DNA from: Klebsiella pneumoniae
GTDB taxonomy: Bacteria; Pseudomonadota; Gammaproteobacteria; Eutrophobiales; Eutrophobiaceae
DNA length: 64,000 nucleotides
Direction of reading: 5' to 3'
Assembly: GCA_945878555.1 (NCBI GenBank)
Contig: CAMDWI010000017.1
Span: 1 to 64,000 of the forward strand
The position numbers and the translations under genes are program-made. Shown here one piece after another: positions 10,733 through 20,827 of this stretch. Numbering within the stretch: position 1 is the first letter of the stretch; every line of letters starts with the position of its first letter. The notes under the pieces are model-generated. The model was not told where the DNA came from, did not search any database, and saw only the letters and a program-made list of their open reading frames with translations.

Positions 10733-11449
10733 TTAGAAACCACCTGATATCGAGAATACAACCTGCTCGTCACAGATGTTGGCGCCACCGAAACACTCGG
10801 TAGCATTCAGGTCGGTATCCGTATACTGAATGCTGAAATCCAAAGGACCCAGTGTCTTGGACAGGCTGACATTGTATTCCATCCAATCCGGGCTACCCCA
10901 GACCAGTTCGTTCTTCACACTCTGGTTACCCACATGGAAACCCAGACCGAATTCGTTTGGCAGGGTTACATCCAGATCGCCGTATACCCAGTAGGCTTCA
11001 CCGGAGTTCAGCTGGTAGTCATCAGAATACAGCACGCCTACAGTGACGGTCGGTTCGAAGTCACCACCAAAGGTGTAGTTCAGGCTCGGGCCGAATTCCA
11101 TATAGTCTTCACCGGAATCGGTTGAAGGATAGGCGTAATAGATGCCCTTAACGTCCCAACCCAGGCCATTTGCCAGTTCACCGGCAAAACCGCCGTAGCC
11201 ATCGATCTCCAGACCATCAGCGAAGCTGACGTTGGAAGCCCATGTACCCAGATACAGACCGGACTCATGGTTGTAATCAAATCCACCCTGGATTGCAGGA
11301 TTGTTTTCTGTCTGTGACTGGCCTCTCAGCACGTAGTCAGAGGTCAATGTTACATTACCACTAAATGTATGGGCTGCATCCTGCGCCATTGTTGTAAAAG
11401 GCATAATTGCAACAACTGTTGATAATGCGAGCTTTGAAAACTTGTTCAT
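10733..11449 (-). CDS. TorF-family putative porin (second copy)
   Basis: 238 residues with a signal peptide (cut near TMA-QDA), the same N-terminal strand pattern as its neighbour (FSGNVTLTSDYVLRGQSQT) and a final VFSISGGF typical of barrel proteins. It is a tandem paralogue of the gene at 9683-10402; both keep the ATECFGG/AECFGG and CD(E/S) cysteine pair near the C-terminus. It has its own start signal (AAGGAG) and its own terminator, so it is a separate unit. Its substrate is unknown. Confidence 0.85.
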   Translation of the reverse strand: MNKFSKLALSTVVAIMPFTTMAQDAAHTFSGNVTLTSDYVLRGQSQTENNPAIQGGFDYNHESGLYLGTWASNVSFADGLEIDGYGGFAGELANGLGWDVKGIYYAYPSTDSGEDYMEFGPSLNYTFGGDFEPTVTVGVLYSDDYQLNSGEAYWVYGDLDVTLPNEFGLGFHVGNQSVKNELVWGSPDWMEYNVSLSKTLGPLDFSIQYTDTDLNATECFGGANICDEQVVFSISGGF

Positions 11450-11514
11450 TCTTTAGTAACTCCTTGGTTTTAAAAATTTTTCTACTACGGTTGATAATTT
11501 ACCATAAATTTGTT

Positions 11515-11541
11515 GTTTTTAATACTCATTGTATTAAAAAC
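11515..11541. repeat. Inverted repeat upstream of second porin
   Basis: A perfect 11-bp inverted repeat (GTTTTTAATAC, 5-base gap, GTATTAAAAAC) lies 65-90 bases upstream of the porin ATG in AT-rich DNA. It could be an operator or a leader hairpin. No binding protein can be named. Confidence 0.5.
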
Positions 11542-11674
11542 ACAATTTACTCTGACTAATTTATACAACTTTAAGTTCCAAATATTTATATATGCCTCTG
11601 TTTCGCCCCGCACCAAAGGCATCTTCATGATAATTTTTTCAGCAGAATCGCGGCGTCGCTGCTAACATATCCAC

Positions 11675-11935
11675 ATGTTTAAACCTGAAAAATTTGACGA
11701 AGTCGTACAGCAATTTACCCGCTTGCTGCCGGAAGATATGCAACAGGCAAAAGTGGACATCCAGAAAAACATGAAGGCCGCACTTTCAGCGACGCTCGCA
11801 CGTATGGATCTGGTCACCCGCGAGGAATTTGAAGTACAAACCGCCTTGCTGGCCAGGACCCGGGCGCTGCTGGAAGAGCTGGAGGCAAAGCTGGGTAAAC
11901 TGGAAGCGGAGCTGGAGAAGAAAAAAGCAGGTTAG
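11675..11935 (+). CDS. ubiK: UbiK ubiquinone biosynthesis accessory factor (BMFP family)
   Basis: 86 residues: an amphipathic N-terminal part and a C-terminal coiled coil (LLEELEAKLGKLEAELEKK). UbiK helps the soluble ubiquinone-assembly complex with UbiJ. The length and the ending rich in Leu, Glu and Lys fit the family (formerly YqiC). It sits just upstream of comM, its usual neighbour in gammaproteobacteria. Confidence 0.88.
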   Translation: MFKPEKFDEVVQQFTRLLPEDMQQAKVDIQKNMKAALSATLARMDLVTREEFEVQTALLARTRALLEELEAKLGKLEAELEKKKAG

Positions 11936-11982
11936 TTGTACAACAACACGGAAGATTCACTCATGCATAAAGGAATATGCTC

Positions 11983-13023
11983 ATGGAAGTTGCCATTGTC
12001 TACAGCCGCGCACTCGCCGGCATAAATTCACCCCAGGTTACCATTGAGGTCCATCTGTCTCGTGGGCTGCCCGGCATGTCGATAGTCGGTTTGCCGGAAA
12101 CCGCGGTCAAGGAAAGCAAGGATCGCGTACGCAGCGCGTTGCTGAATAATCATTTCGAGTATCCGCAGCACCGGATCATCATCAACCTCGCCCCCGCTGA
12201 TCTGCCCAAGGAAGGTGGCCGTTATGACCTGCCGATTGCGATAGGCATCCTCGCTGCCTCCGGGCAGTTACCGATGGCCGTGCTCGAACAATATGAATTT
12301 GTCGGAGAACTGGCGCTGACCGGGGAACTGCGCCCCGTACACGGTTGCCTGCCGATGGCCAAGGCAACGCGTCAGGCAAACCGCCGCCTGGTCCTGCCGC
12401 AAAGCAATGCAGACGAGGCCGCACTGATCCCGGAACTGGCGATACACCCCGCGAGCCATTTATTACATGTCTGTAATCACCTTACCGGCAACCAACCTGT
12501 CCCTGTTTATGTCAGCGAGCGACAGGTCGCTCCACGGATCTACCCGGACCTCGCAGATATACGCGCCCAGCATCAGGCCAAGCGTGCGATCGAAATTGCG
12601 GCGGCCGGCGGCCACAACCTGTTAATGATCGGCCCTCCCGGCACCGGTAAGACGATGCTCGCGGAACGGCTGCCCGGCCTGTTGCCACCAATGGACGAAA
12701 ACCAGTCTATTGAAACCGCGGCGATATATTCGATCAGTCATCAGGGCTTCACCGTTCCGAACTGGGGTCTACGCCCGTTTCGCAGCCCCCACCACACCGC
12801 CTCGGCCATCGCGCTGGTCGGCGGTGGCAGTCATCCTCGCCCGGGCGAGATTTCGCTCTCCCATAACGGCGTGCTGTTTCTCGATGAATTACCCGAATAT
12901 GACCGCAAGGTACTCGAAGTGCTGCGCGAGCCGCTCGAATCCGGCAGGATCACGATCTCCCGTGCCGCCCATCAGGCAGAGTTCCCCGCCCGGTTTCAAC
13001 TGATTGCCGCAATGAACCCCTGA
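11983..13023 (+). pseudogene. comM: comM (yifB) 5' part, interrupted by island
   Basis: 346 residues from the ATG at 11983, which has AAGGA at good spacing. It holds the N-terminal Lon-protease-like fold, Walker A (GPPGTGKTM, about residue 218) and Walker B ([10 protein letters not shown], about residue 302). It stops after AAMNP because the island begins inside codon TGT and creates TGA at 13021-13023. ComM is the hexameric helicase that extends recombining DNA during natural transformation. The rest of the gene resumes at 51301. Without the C-terminal AAA+ part the protein is very unlikely to work. Confidence 0.95.
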
Positions 13024-14570
13024 GGATTCATTGCTCTATTGCTGCGGTTTGAGGGGGTTGTCGTAGGGGGAACGTTCCCCCCTGATTTATTTGGGGTTCC
13101 ATTACTATGCCCCGACGGCGTAGCCGGAGGGGCATAGTAGAGGTTGATTTCAACCTCGTCCTTCCCAATGATGATCTTCTCGGTGATGGCTTCGATAATC
13201 CTACGTTTTTCTTCGTTCGGGAACTTGGGCCAGCGTTCGTAGAGGTCTTTAGCACCTGTGATGATTTCTTCCTCAGAAAGCTGGCTGATCTTGATTACAT
13301 CAAGTTCGGCCTGTGAGGCCGGGATTTCGTCATCAAGTTGACGGAGGCGGTCGGCCCATGGGTGGTATTTCGCACCGAATCCGAGCTTGTCAATCATTCC
13401 GGATTGGTAGAGTTCGTGAAGTTTGTCGATCTCTCCGGCGAGCTTCTGGCGCTCAGATTCAAGGACCTTGAGAAGTTCGGCTTTCGCATGAATAGTGGTG
13501 TTCGCCCGTTCCAAGTGTGCGTTTATCTCATCCGATGAAACTGAGAAGTGTTTGATCTGTTCGATAAAAACAGCTTCGAGGTCATCTTTGGGAATCTTGT
13601 TCCGGCACTTCTGGCAAGTGTACTTGGGGCTATTAGATAGGACATACATCTTCGGCCCGCAAGCGCAGTAGGTGAGCCCTGCGAAAAGATGAAGGGTCGG
13701 CTGAGTTATACGCTTCCCTTTTTCGCGTTGAGCGTCTAAAACCGCGTTACATTCGCTCCAGAGTTCTTCGGGGACGATAGCTTCCACTTCTATAAGCACC
13801 CATTCATTTTCGGGTTTCAACTCCCAGGCTTTACTGCTGTCATTCGAGCGTGTGTAGTTTGCTCGGCGAATACCCTTGGCGACCGGGTCACGCAAGAGGC
13901 GGTCAACTGTGGTATCCGAGAATTTCGAGTTATTCCGGGTTCGGTATCCTTTCTCGTTGAGGATACGGGCAACCGCCTTTTTCCGCTTATGCTCCCGGAA
14001 TAGCTCGTACATCAGTTTGCGGATCGGAGCTTCCTTCACGTCTGGAATGAGCTTCTTGTCCTTCCATTGGTAGCCGTAAGGAGCTTGACCACCCAAGGAC
14101 TTGCCCATTTTTGCACGGATTGGGACAGACGCCGCAACGCGTTCAGCGATCTCTTCGCGTTCCCACTGGGCCATCGCCGCGATCATGGTGTAGAAGAGAC
14201 GCCCAGCGGGAGTTGACGTATCAATCGATTCCGCGAGCGAGATCAGGTCGGCATTACACTCTCGAAAGATTTCCGCGAATTCGAGAAGCTCCTTTGTATT
14301 GCGTGCCAATCGAGCGAGCTTCGAGAAGATGATCCCGGAAATGTGACCGGACCGAATGTCTTCGAGCATATGCTTGGCTTCCGGGGTCTCCTTTACGGTT
14401 TTACCCGAGATTGCATCGAGGCGATAGACCTCGATTACATCCCAGCCTTTTGCTTCGGCATAATGACGTGCTCGGCGCTCGTGATGTTCTGGACTCTCGC
14501 CTCTAACTTGGTCCTCGGTAGAAACTCGAATCCAAATGCCGACACGTTTATTAACCGATTCTTTCGTCAT
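12996..14570 (-). CDS. Large serine recombinase, probable island integrase
   Basis: 524 residues. The resolvase catalytic domain comes first (about 8-155), with the nucleophile at Ser17 (IRVS) and the SKLARLARN and [13 protein letters not shown] segments. The recombinase domain follows (about 165-275), then a zinc-ribbon-like CxC...CxxC (CACG, CQKC, about 310-335) and a coiled coil. AAGGAG precedes the ATG. The last seven residues and the stop codon come from comM: the gene runs through attL. In an excised circle the frame would instead end with a different tail of about 15 residues read from the right end. It is the best candidate for the enzyme that moved the island. Confidence 0.93.
   Translation of the reverse strand: MTKESVNKRVGIWIRVSTEDQVRGESPEHHERRARHYAEAKGWDVIEVYRLDAISGKTVKETPEAKHMLEDIRSGHISGIIFSKLARLARNTKELLEFAEIFRECNADLISLAESIDTSTPAGRLFYTMIAAMAQWEREEIAERVAASVPIRAKMGKSLGGQAPYGYQWKDKKLIPDVKEAPIRKLMYELFREHKRKKAVARILNEKGYRTRNNSKFSDTTVDRLLRDPVAKGIRRANYTRSNDSSKAWELKPENEWVLIEVEAIVPEELWSECNAVLDAQREKGKRITQPTLHLFAGLTYCACGPKMYVLSNSPKYTCQKCRNKIPKDDLEAVFIEQIKHFSVSSDEINAHLERANTTIHAKAELLKVLESERQKLAGEIDKLHELYQSGMIDKLGFGAKYHPWADRLRQLDDEIPASQAELDVIKISQLSEEEIITGAKDLYERWPKFPNEEKRRIIEAITEKIIIGKDEVEINLYYAPPATPSGHSNGTPNKSGGNVPPTTTPSNRSNRAMNPQGFIAAIS
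13009..13034. other. attL: left junction of the comM island
   Basis: The comM sequence GCAATGAA (13009-13016) and its exact inverse TTCATTGC (13027-13034, island side) flank a 10-base centre, CCCCTGAGGA. The five bases CCCTG (13018-13022) also occur at the right junction (51298-51302). A short shared core inside a dyad is what serine recombinases leave, since they cut a two-base centre between paired half-sites. Confidence 0.85.
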
Positions 14571-14689
14571 TTGTACTCCTTACTTTTCAGTTACTACAGT
14601 CTAATACAGCTCAAATTGAAGCATAGCGCAAGAGGCGGAATTTCTAAACGTCGATTCCGAAAGTCTCATCTTAAACTTCTACTATTTGT

Positions 14690-17600
14690 TCAGTCCGGAA
14701 CAGGTACAGCGCGGACAACATCCATATCAGCAGCCGAGAGATTAAACAAACTAGTTACACGAGACTCGATCTGCGTACGAATTTCATTGGCCTGTCGTTC
14801 ACAAACGACTCTCTGGTGCGGTGTTCTGGCGGTTGCGACGGCATCCAGGGCATCGATCATTTGCGCTACCAATGCATCAATGGCAGTACGGTCTAGATCT
14901 GACGGCACAGGTATCGGTATGTCTTTAATGAACTGCTTGCCGTGAGAGTAATAACCGCCCCGGAACGGACTGGTGTTGGTCCGCACGAATGCTTCGCTTA
15001 GTGGGTGATTTAGCACGGCCATCAGATAGTAATTGCTGATTGCAACGCCCGAACGCGGGCAGATCATGTAATAAGGACCGTTACCGCCTCCAGTCACTAT
15101 GATGTTAGCGTCGTCATAAGCGTAACGTGGCTCAACCGATAGGATTGGCAGAATAATCTTAGGGCTGTCGAACTTGGTCAGGCTCTGCGATCTCCCGAAC
15201 TGATAGAACTGACGATCTCTTGCAGAACCGCCGACAATGTTGCGATCGTTCAGTTCGTCCCGGCGTGCTTCCAGATAGGCTAGGCAGCCTGGGAAACGAC
15301 GCAACATATCTGCTGGTTGTATAAGCCGCGCCACCGTACGGGTTTCTGTGGAAACTATTTCGTAAGGAAATATCATCCATGCATTCGGCTGTGGCCGGGC
15401 ATATGCGAACAGCTGCACGTCGTGCAGACAAGGTCGCAAGAGCTCCTTTTCTATAGGCCAGTCACGTCCATTCCAATGGAGTGTGGCCGTGCTCGCTGTC
15501 TCCCCTGTGGCTACAAAGATGTAGATATCATCGGCGCTTGTCTGCACACCAACGAAAATTTCGGCAAGTTGCTCCAATCTATCAGGAAAGGCTGCTCGCA
15601 CCCGCTCGAAGAGCGCACTGGTATCAGCATCGGCAAATAGCCAATTTGCTTCACCCAGTGTAGCAGCTGCGATTTCAGTTGTATTTCCCGGTTCACCATA
15701 ACGCCAAGCTTCCAGCGGTCCCGGACGCACAACTCGCACGAAATTGCGACCTCGCCGGTCGAGCACCAGGATGCAGGTGTAGTTGGCGATATTGCGACCG
15801 AAGACTTGCTTTATCCCGAAATGAACGACCTCTTCCAGAAGTCGGGTTGCAGATATGAGGCGTCGAAGCGCACGACCAGCATGGGTGGTCATGAACTTGT
15901 GTGGGGTGATAACGCCAAGACGGCCATCAGGCCGCAGAAGTGTTAGCGCACGCTCAATGAAGAGTGCGTATTTGTCAAAATTGTCCTGACGCGCTGTCGA
16001 ATATGGAGAATCAGGGCTCTTGTAGAATGCAACCTCTTCGGGAGAATAAACGGTCATATTCTGGATACGGATGTATGGCGGGTTGGCGACAATCACATCG
16101 AAACCGCCTCGGTTCATTTCGGTGGGAAACTCCTCCGTCCAGGTAAAGGGGTTCACCTTATCGTTCAACTCGATCGGCATGGGTCCACATACATCTGTCC
16201 ACTCGGATTGAGTGACCAGACTGTTCCCGGAACGGACGGTATCGTTTAATGATGGGAGAGCAGGTGTCTCCCGCTGGTTCACGTAATCGCGTAAGCCAAT
16301 GGCTGTCTCATTCTCGATCAACTTCAGAAGCAAGCTGAAGCGTGCGACCTCCACAGCGTTAGTGTCGATATCGACACCGCGAATATGGGCCAATAGGATT
16401 CGCCTCTTCTCCTCGTAGGTCAGCCACCACTGCCCCGCAGTAGTCTCATAGATGGTCCGGCCAATATGGTTGACGCGGTTGTTAGCCATATACCAGCTCA
16501 GGTGGTGATCTAGGATGAACTCGTATGCGGACAGCAGGAAAATCCCGGACCCACAGCAGATATCTGCTACGGTGAATCCGGCAAGATCGGCAGGACGCTT
16601 TCCGGCCAGCGCCGGTACCAGCGTGCGTTCCATGATAGCGTCTACGATGTAGCGTGGCGTTGCCACCACCCCACCACTCTCCCTGACCTCTGGTTTGCTA
16701 ACGATTTCGACAGCGCCACCCGTGACAGTTATTTCCTCGCCCAGGAATTGCTCGTAGATTTCCCCTAACACTTCAGTCTCGACGACAGCAAAGGTGTAAG
16801 GACTCTGCGGGTAATACAGCTCCGTGATAATGTTCTGCAGAACTTCATCACTAATACGGATGCCAAGCTGAAAATCGTCTAACAGGCGGAACAGGCCGGA
16901 ATCATAAAACTCATCTGCACGCCGTAGCTCGTTCATCAGTGCGTCAAAAGTGTTGGCAGCCGGTAATCTCTTTAGCGTCTCGTAACGCTCGATCTCCCTG
17001 TCTTCGCAGACGCGTAGAAAGACGATGCGAGATAGGAAAAGCTGGACGGCATAAGTCAGCTCTACCGAGCTAAGACCAGGAGTGTTGGCATGAATATCAA
17101 CGGCAAGGCGCTCTCGCCAAGACCGAACCTGACTAAGGAAGAAATCGTCGAATTGTGCGGCCCCACGCCTTGTGGCATCAACTGAAAAACGTCGGTCGAA
17201 GTCGCCGGAATAAATCGCTTGGCGTGACAAAAGCGGCCACAGCTCATCAAAACGTGCATCGAAGTCATCGTATCGGACAAGCAAAAGTCGGGCAACATGA
17301 GCTTCATCGGTAAGCGCCGGTGTGGGCAGGCAGTCATAGATAGCGAGCTGGTGGAAGTTAGTGAGGATAGCAATCGGTAAGCTTGCCGAATAACCGTAGC
17401 GGCGAGTCTGGAATGCAGGCTCACGATTGTGGTCGATATGGACACTCGGCTTCTTGGCCTCGACAAAGAGCTTACGCTGTCGAGCTAACCGTAGCTCGTA
17501 ATCCGGCCTTTTGGATAGCCGCTCATCGCCGACTTCGACGGTCGCTTCCTCGATCACCTCTCGGAAAGCCATTGGATGACCTGCAGCGTTGTGAACATCC

Positions 17601-17755
17601 CAACCGAATGCTTCTAACAGAGGTGTGATGAACTCTGTGCGTGCCTGTGTCTCGTTGTAAGTTGCACGGAGATAATCAGGTTCATTCTGGCGGAAGTTCC
17701 GAACCAACTCGGCGACACGTATACGAGCTGCAGCCTTGATTGGATCTTCTGTCAT
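14690..17755 (-). CDS. Type IIG restriction-modification enzyme, Eco57I-like
   Basis: 1021 residues combining nuclease and N6-adenine methyltransferase. The N-terminal nuclease has a PD-(D/E)xK core: Asp85 (RPDYEL) and Glu99-Ala-Lys101. Methylase motif I is DICCGSGIF (about residue 400) and motif IV is NPPYIR (about 557). The C-terminal third is the probable target-recognition part. It overlaps the methyltransferase gene by ATGA, matching the Eco57I arrangement of a bifunctional enzyme plus a second methylase. It would protect the island host from incoming DNA. The recognition site cannot be read from the sequence. Confidence 0.9.
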   Translation of the reverse strand: MTEDPIKAAARIRVAELVRNFRQNEPDYLRATYNETQARTEFITPLLEAFGWDVHNAAGHPMAFREVIEEATVEVGDERLSKRPDYELRLARQRKLFVEAKKPSVHIDHNREPAFQTRRYGYSASLPIAILTNFHQLAIYDCLPTPALTDEAHVARLLLVRYDDFDARFDELWPLLSRQAIYSGDFDRRFSVDATRRGAAQFDDFFLSQVRSWRERLAVDIHANTPGLSSVELTYAVQLFLSRIVFLRVCEDREIERYETLKRLPAANTFDALMNELRRADEFYDSGLFRLLDDFQLGIRISDEVLQNIITELYYPQSPYTFAVVETEVLGEIYEQFLGEEITVTGGAVEIVSKPEVRESGGVVATPRYIVDAIMERTLVPALAGKRPADLAGFTVADICCGSGIFLLSAYEFILDHHLSWYMANNRVNHIGRTIYETTAGQWWLTYEEKRRILLAHIRGVDIDTNAVEVARFSLLLKLIENETAIGLRDYVNQRETPALPSLNDTVRSGNSLVTQSEWTDVCGPMPIELNDKVNPFTWTEEFPTEMNRGGFDVIVANPPYIRIQNMTVYSPEEVAFYKSPDSPYSTARQDNFDKYALFIERALTLLRPDGRLGVITPHKFMTTHAGRALRRLISATRLLEEVVHFGIKQVFGRNIANYTCILVLDRRGRNFVRVVRPGPLEAWRYGEPGNTTEIAAATLGEANWLFADADTSALFERVRAAFPDRLEQLAEIFVGVQTSADDIYIFVATGETASTATLHWNGRDWPIEKELLRPCLHDVQLFAYARPQPNAWMIFPYEIVSTETRTVARLIQPADMLRRFPGCLAYLEARRDELNDRNIVGGSARDRQFYQFGRSQSLTKFDSPKIILPILSVEPRYAYDDANIIVTGGGNGPYYMICPRSGVAISNYYLMAVLNHPLSEAFVRTNTSPFRGGYYSHGKQFIKDIPIPVPSDLDRTAIDALVAQMIDALDAVATARTPHQRVVCERQANEIRTQIESRVTSLFNLSAADMDVVRAVPVPD

Positions 17756-19521
17756 GTAGTGGTGTCGGCCGAGACAGCAACAGGTCCGCGCCTACGACGA
17801 GCCATCCGTCGATCACGCATCTTCGTCCAGATATCTCGCAGCAAGTGACAGTCAGCTTTTGATAATCCCATACTGCCCATTAGGACGATACGAGCATTCT
17901 CTTTCAACACATCATCGAGTCGACCCTCACGAGTAAGCCGGTCACATTCCACTAGCGGCATAGCACCGTTAAGGACTGCTGGCATCAGCAACCGCTCGGC
18001 CTCTGTCGGTTCCAGTTCGAGAACTCCGCCGCCATAGCTACGACCCTCAATCTCGGCTGACGCTGCCGTCAGCCAAGTGTAGGTATTTGCGATGACCCGT
18101 TCTGGCTTATCTACTTTGCAGGAAAGCCGGTGGATTGTATCGGTCGAAGTCGCGCCAGCTTGGTTTAGCACCATGCGCGGGAAATCATAAATCTGACGGA
18201 AGAGGAAGCCATCCGGCGTCCAGACGGAGGGTACAGCATACCAGGGCGCTCTGATGGAACATTTGAAACCTTTATTGACCTCATTGCTTTCACCAAATCG
18301 GATATATTTGGCGAGAGGGCCAGACAACTTAGCGCCATTGATGGGCGCTAGGTGCAGCAGGTGTACACGATCACCCGCTAACGCCATAGCTTTCCAATCT
18401 GCTTTACCGACTCGCGCACCCTTGAGATGGATGGATCGCGATACTAGCGGAGTGGTATAGCTCTCCAATTTTAGCGAGGCGACTTGTTCACTGGTTAACA
18501 CAAAAAACTCGTTCTTACCCGTCACCACACCGACATCAATGCTGGCATGGCTGGATAGATTTGTGGTAACCGATGCGTCGCGCAGCGACCGCATAAAAGT
18601 AATTTCTTGCTCGGTCAAAAAATATTTTAGCCACTTCTCATTATCATGACGGACAGTCTTAGGCTGTGCATTAGCCAGCACGACGGCCGGTTGACGGTTC
18701 GTAATTTCTGCAAGCGTGCGAGTTTCAGTCATGGTCACTCGGCATTGGTTTGTCTCCGATGCAGCAGCCAATAGACCATCTGCCAGCAACAACACAACCT
18801 CTTGTTCAGCCTTCTCAAAGAAAAGCTCATTACAGGCCACGATGTCGATGCGAGCAAATCGGTCGGTCAGATAAGTGCGAAGCTGTGAAGCATAGGTCAC
18901 TTGGAGTAATTCGGCCGGCAGCACCAAAGCCAGACGACCGCCTTGACGCAAGCTGGCGACGGCAGCGACAACGAAGGGCACCCATATATTAGTAAGTCGA
19001 TTTGGAGATAGTCCCTGCACACCCATGATCGCCATAGCCCGGTTGCGATGTAGTTCCGGAAAGGTTTGATAGCGGATAAAGGGGGGATTGCCGACGACCG
19101 CATCAAAAGCTGGTTGTTTGCTTCCTTGCCACCACCCGAAGAAATCAGCGGTCTCCACCACATCACCGGCGCGTTTGCCAAGCAGGCCTTTCAATCTGGC
19201 TCGGGCGTGGTCTGCTTCTTTAGCAACGATTTCAATACCTGTAAGACGATTAGCTATCGTCTGGGGACGAGCTCCCAATTCTGCGTAACGCTTAGCAGCG
19301 ACCTCAAGGAAGGCCCCATCACCGCAGCTAGGTTCTAAAACACGATCTTTTGGTGATCGAATTGCCCATGCACAAAGCCATGCCGCGACCTCTGATGACG
19401 TGTAGTAACCGCCACGCAATTTGTTTTGATCTAAATTAGTGAAGCGACCGCTTTGTGAGCGGGGGACCTTGGTGGTGAGCGCTTTAATTTTTGTTTTCTT
19501 GGTTTTCATTCTGTCACTCAT
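17752..19521 (-). CDS. N6-adenine DNA methyltransferase, Eco57I-like partner
   Basis: 589 residues. The GYYTSSEVA segment precedes motif I (VLEPSCGDGAF, residues 61-71), and motif IV is NPPF at 145-148. No nuclease motif is seen. It probably methylates the same asymmetric site as the type IIG enzyme downstream and is translated first, which would give protection before restriction. AAGGAAG precedes the ATG. The C-terminal region (about 300-560) resembles a target-recognition domain. Confidence 0.9.
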   Translation of the reverse strand: MSDRMKTKKTKIKALTTKVPRSQSGRFTNLDQNKLRGGYYTSSEVAAWLCAWAIRSPKDRVLEPSCGDGAFLEVAAKRYAELGARPQTIANRLTGIEIVAKEADHARARLKGLLGKRAGDVVETADFFGWWQGSKQPAFDAVVGNPPFIRYQTFPELHRNRAMAIMGVQGLSPNRLTNIWVPFVVAAVASLRQGGRLALVLPAELLQVTYASQLRTYLTDRFARIDIVACNELFFEKAEQEVVLLLADGLLAAASETNQCRVTMTETRTLAEITNRQPAVVLANAQPKTVRHDNEKWLKYFLTEQEITFMRSLRDASVTTNLSSHASIDVGVVTGKNEFFVLTSEQVASLKLESYTTPLVSRSIHLKGARVGKADWKAMALAGDRVHLLHLAPINGAKLSGPLAKYIRFGESNEVNKGFKCSIRAPWYAVPSVWTPDGFLFRQIYDFPRMVLNQAGATSTDTIHRLSCKVDKPERVIANTYTWLTAASAEIEGRSYGGGVLELEPTEAERLLMPAVLNGAMPLVECDRLTREGRLDDVLKENARIVLMGSMGLSKADCHLLRDIWTKMRDRRMARRRRGPVAVSADTTT

Positions 19522-19530
19522 AACTTCCTT

Positions 19531-19716
19531 TCAGATAAGTGGCCACTGATCCGCGACATACTTCTCCGTCGCGTCCCGAATAACCCAAGCGACCGAGACC
19601 TTTTTTTGCTTCGCGAGGTTTTCAATAGTGTGGTATAGATCGGGTGGAAAACTGACGGAAGCGCGGAGCGCCGATGTGGATTTCATGGGTCTGTTTTCCT
19701 TTCGTTTCTTTGCCAT
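19531..19716 (-). CDS. Small ribbon-helix-helix-type protein
   Basis: 61 residues from the ATG at 19716; an ATG at 19686 with AAAGGA upstream is an equally good start. The core RASVSFPPDLYHTIENLAKQ and VSVAWVIRDATEKYV follow the beta-strand, helix, helix pattern of CopG/Arc-type DNA-binding proteins. It ends 9 bases before the methyltransferase start, so it may regulate the restriction-modification genes, as control proteins do. That role is inferred from position alone. Confidence 0.7.
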   Translation of the reverse strand: MAKKRKENRPMKSTSALRASVSFPPDLYHTIENLAKQKKVSVAWVIRDATEKYVADQWPLI

Positions 19717-19837
19717 GGGCGAGCCCCAAGATTGTCTATGCATCACATTACACCACATTGGTGCACACTGCTAGTCGAATCAGCAGCAATGTAAATAAAA
19801 ACCCGGCCATTTCTGACCGGGGCAAAGTAAAAAACCA

Positions 19838-20758
19838 CTACAAAGTACATGTGACTCCATTAGTTTTCGCCGTTGCTAACTCCCCGAGGAAACGGCATGC
19901 CGCCGTTGCTGTGCTTGCGGCTGTGAAGATCGCCTTTTTCTGCTGTTGAAGGACGAGGAGCCAATTCGCTACATAGGCAGCATGGTCCTGCCTCGGATGA
20001 ACGCTAATACCAAGATCGGTACAGAGAAACGCTGCACCAATCTCTGCAATAAGCTCTTCCATAGCGTAGGCGCTATCACCGAACCGTCCTGAAAGGTCAC
20101 GATTAAGCCGCTTCGAGTGCCCTGTCCAATGTATGTGTTCATGGAGCAAGACTGAGTAGAACGCTTCAGTTGCAGTTGATGTATCAGTTCCGGTAAACCT
20201 TTGCCGCTCCGGAATACGAATCCGGTCAAGGATCATATTGTATGCAGCGACCTCGCCACCATAACTAATATCAGCACCAAGAGACTCAATGAAACTATCA
20301 ACAGCTTGAATCTTTTCAGTGCGATCTTCAAAGATCGGAATTGGGTGGGACCAACCATCAACCTGTTCGGCATTAAAGACGCAGGAACCTCGGTAGATGC
20401 TTCGTGCTTCCCTTGCATCATCGCGGTGTTCACCGTCTGCTGTCAACTCTTCACGCTTGTAGAAGACAACGAATGATGCTTTCTCGCCACGCCTTATATT
20501 GGCACCGAGCTTCTCCCACTGCAGGAATGTTGCCCAGTATGGGAGTCTATAACCTCGAACCTGACCAGCAGCCCACAGAGCTATGGTGTTAACTCCGTGA
20601 TAGAAATTGCCGGTCGATGCGTTTCTTGGCAGTCCTGCGCCAGCTACCTGATGCCAAGGCATCTTATAATCCTTAACTCCTACTTCAATCGCCCGTACTA
20701 TTTCCTCTGTCACCCGTACATATATGTCGGACCTCTTGAATGAACTATCTGTTTTCAT
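19838..20758 (-). CDS. ardC: ArdC-like antirestriction protein
   Basis: 306 residues from the ATG at 20758, which has a perfect AAGGAGG; a GTG at 20776 is less likely. The N-terminal ArdC single-stranded-DNA-binding domain (about 5-125: YVRVTEEIVRAIE, MPWHQ, NFYHGVNTIAL) is followed by a zincin-type metallopeptidase domain with HEHIHWTGH (about residue 205) and a downstream EELIAEIGAAFL glutamate. ArdC protects incoming single-stranded DNA during transfer. It lies on the same strand as a restriction system, so one element carries both attack and shield. Confidence 0.88.
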   Translation of the reverse strand: MKTDSSFKRSDIYVRVTEEIVRAIEVGVKDYKMPWHQVAGAGLPRNASTGNFYHGVNTIALWAAGQVRGYRLPYWATFLQWEKLGANIRRGEKASFVVFYKREELTADGEHRDDAREARSIYRGSCVFNAEQVDGWSHPIPIFEDRTEKIQAVDSFIESLGADISYGGEVAAYNMILDRIRIPERQRFTGTDTSTATEAFYSVLLHEHIHWTGHSKRLNRDLSGRFGDSAYAMEELIAEIGAAFLCTDLGISVHPRQDHAAYVANWLLVLQQQKKAIFTAASTATAACRFLGELATAKTNGVTCTL

Positions 20759-20827
20759 ACTCGCCTCCTTTGCCACGTCAGGAACACCGTGGATTCGGTG
20801 CTCCTCAGTAGCAAGGAGGACTTCTCA

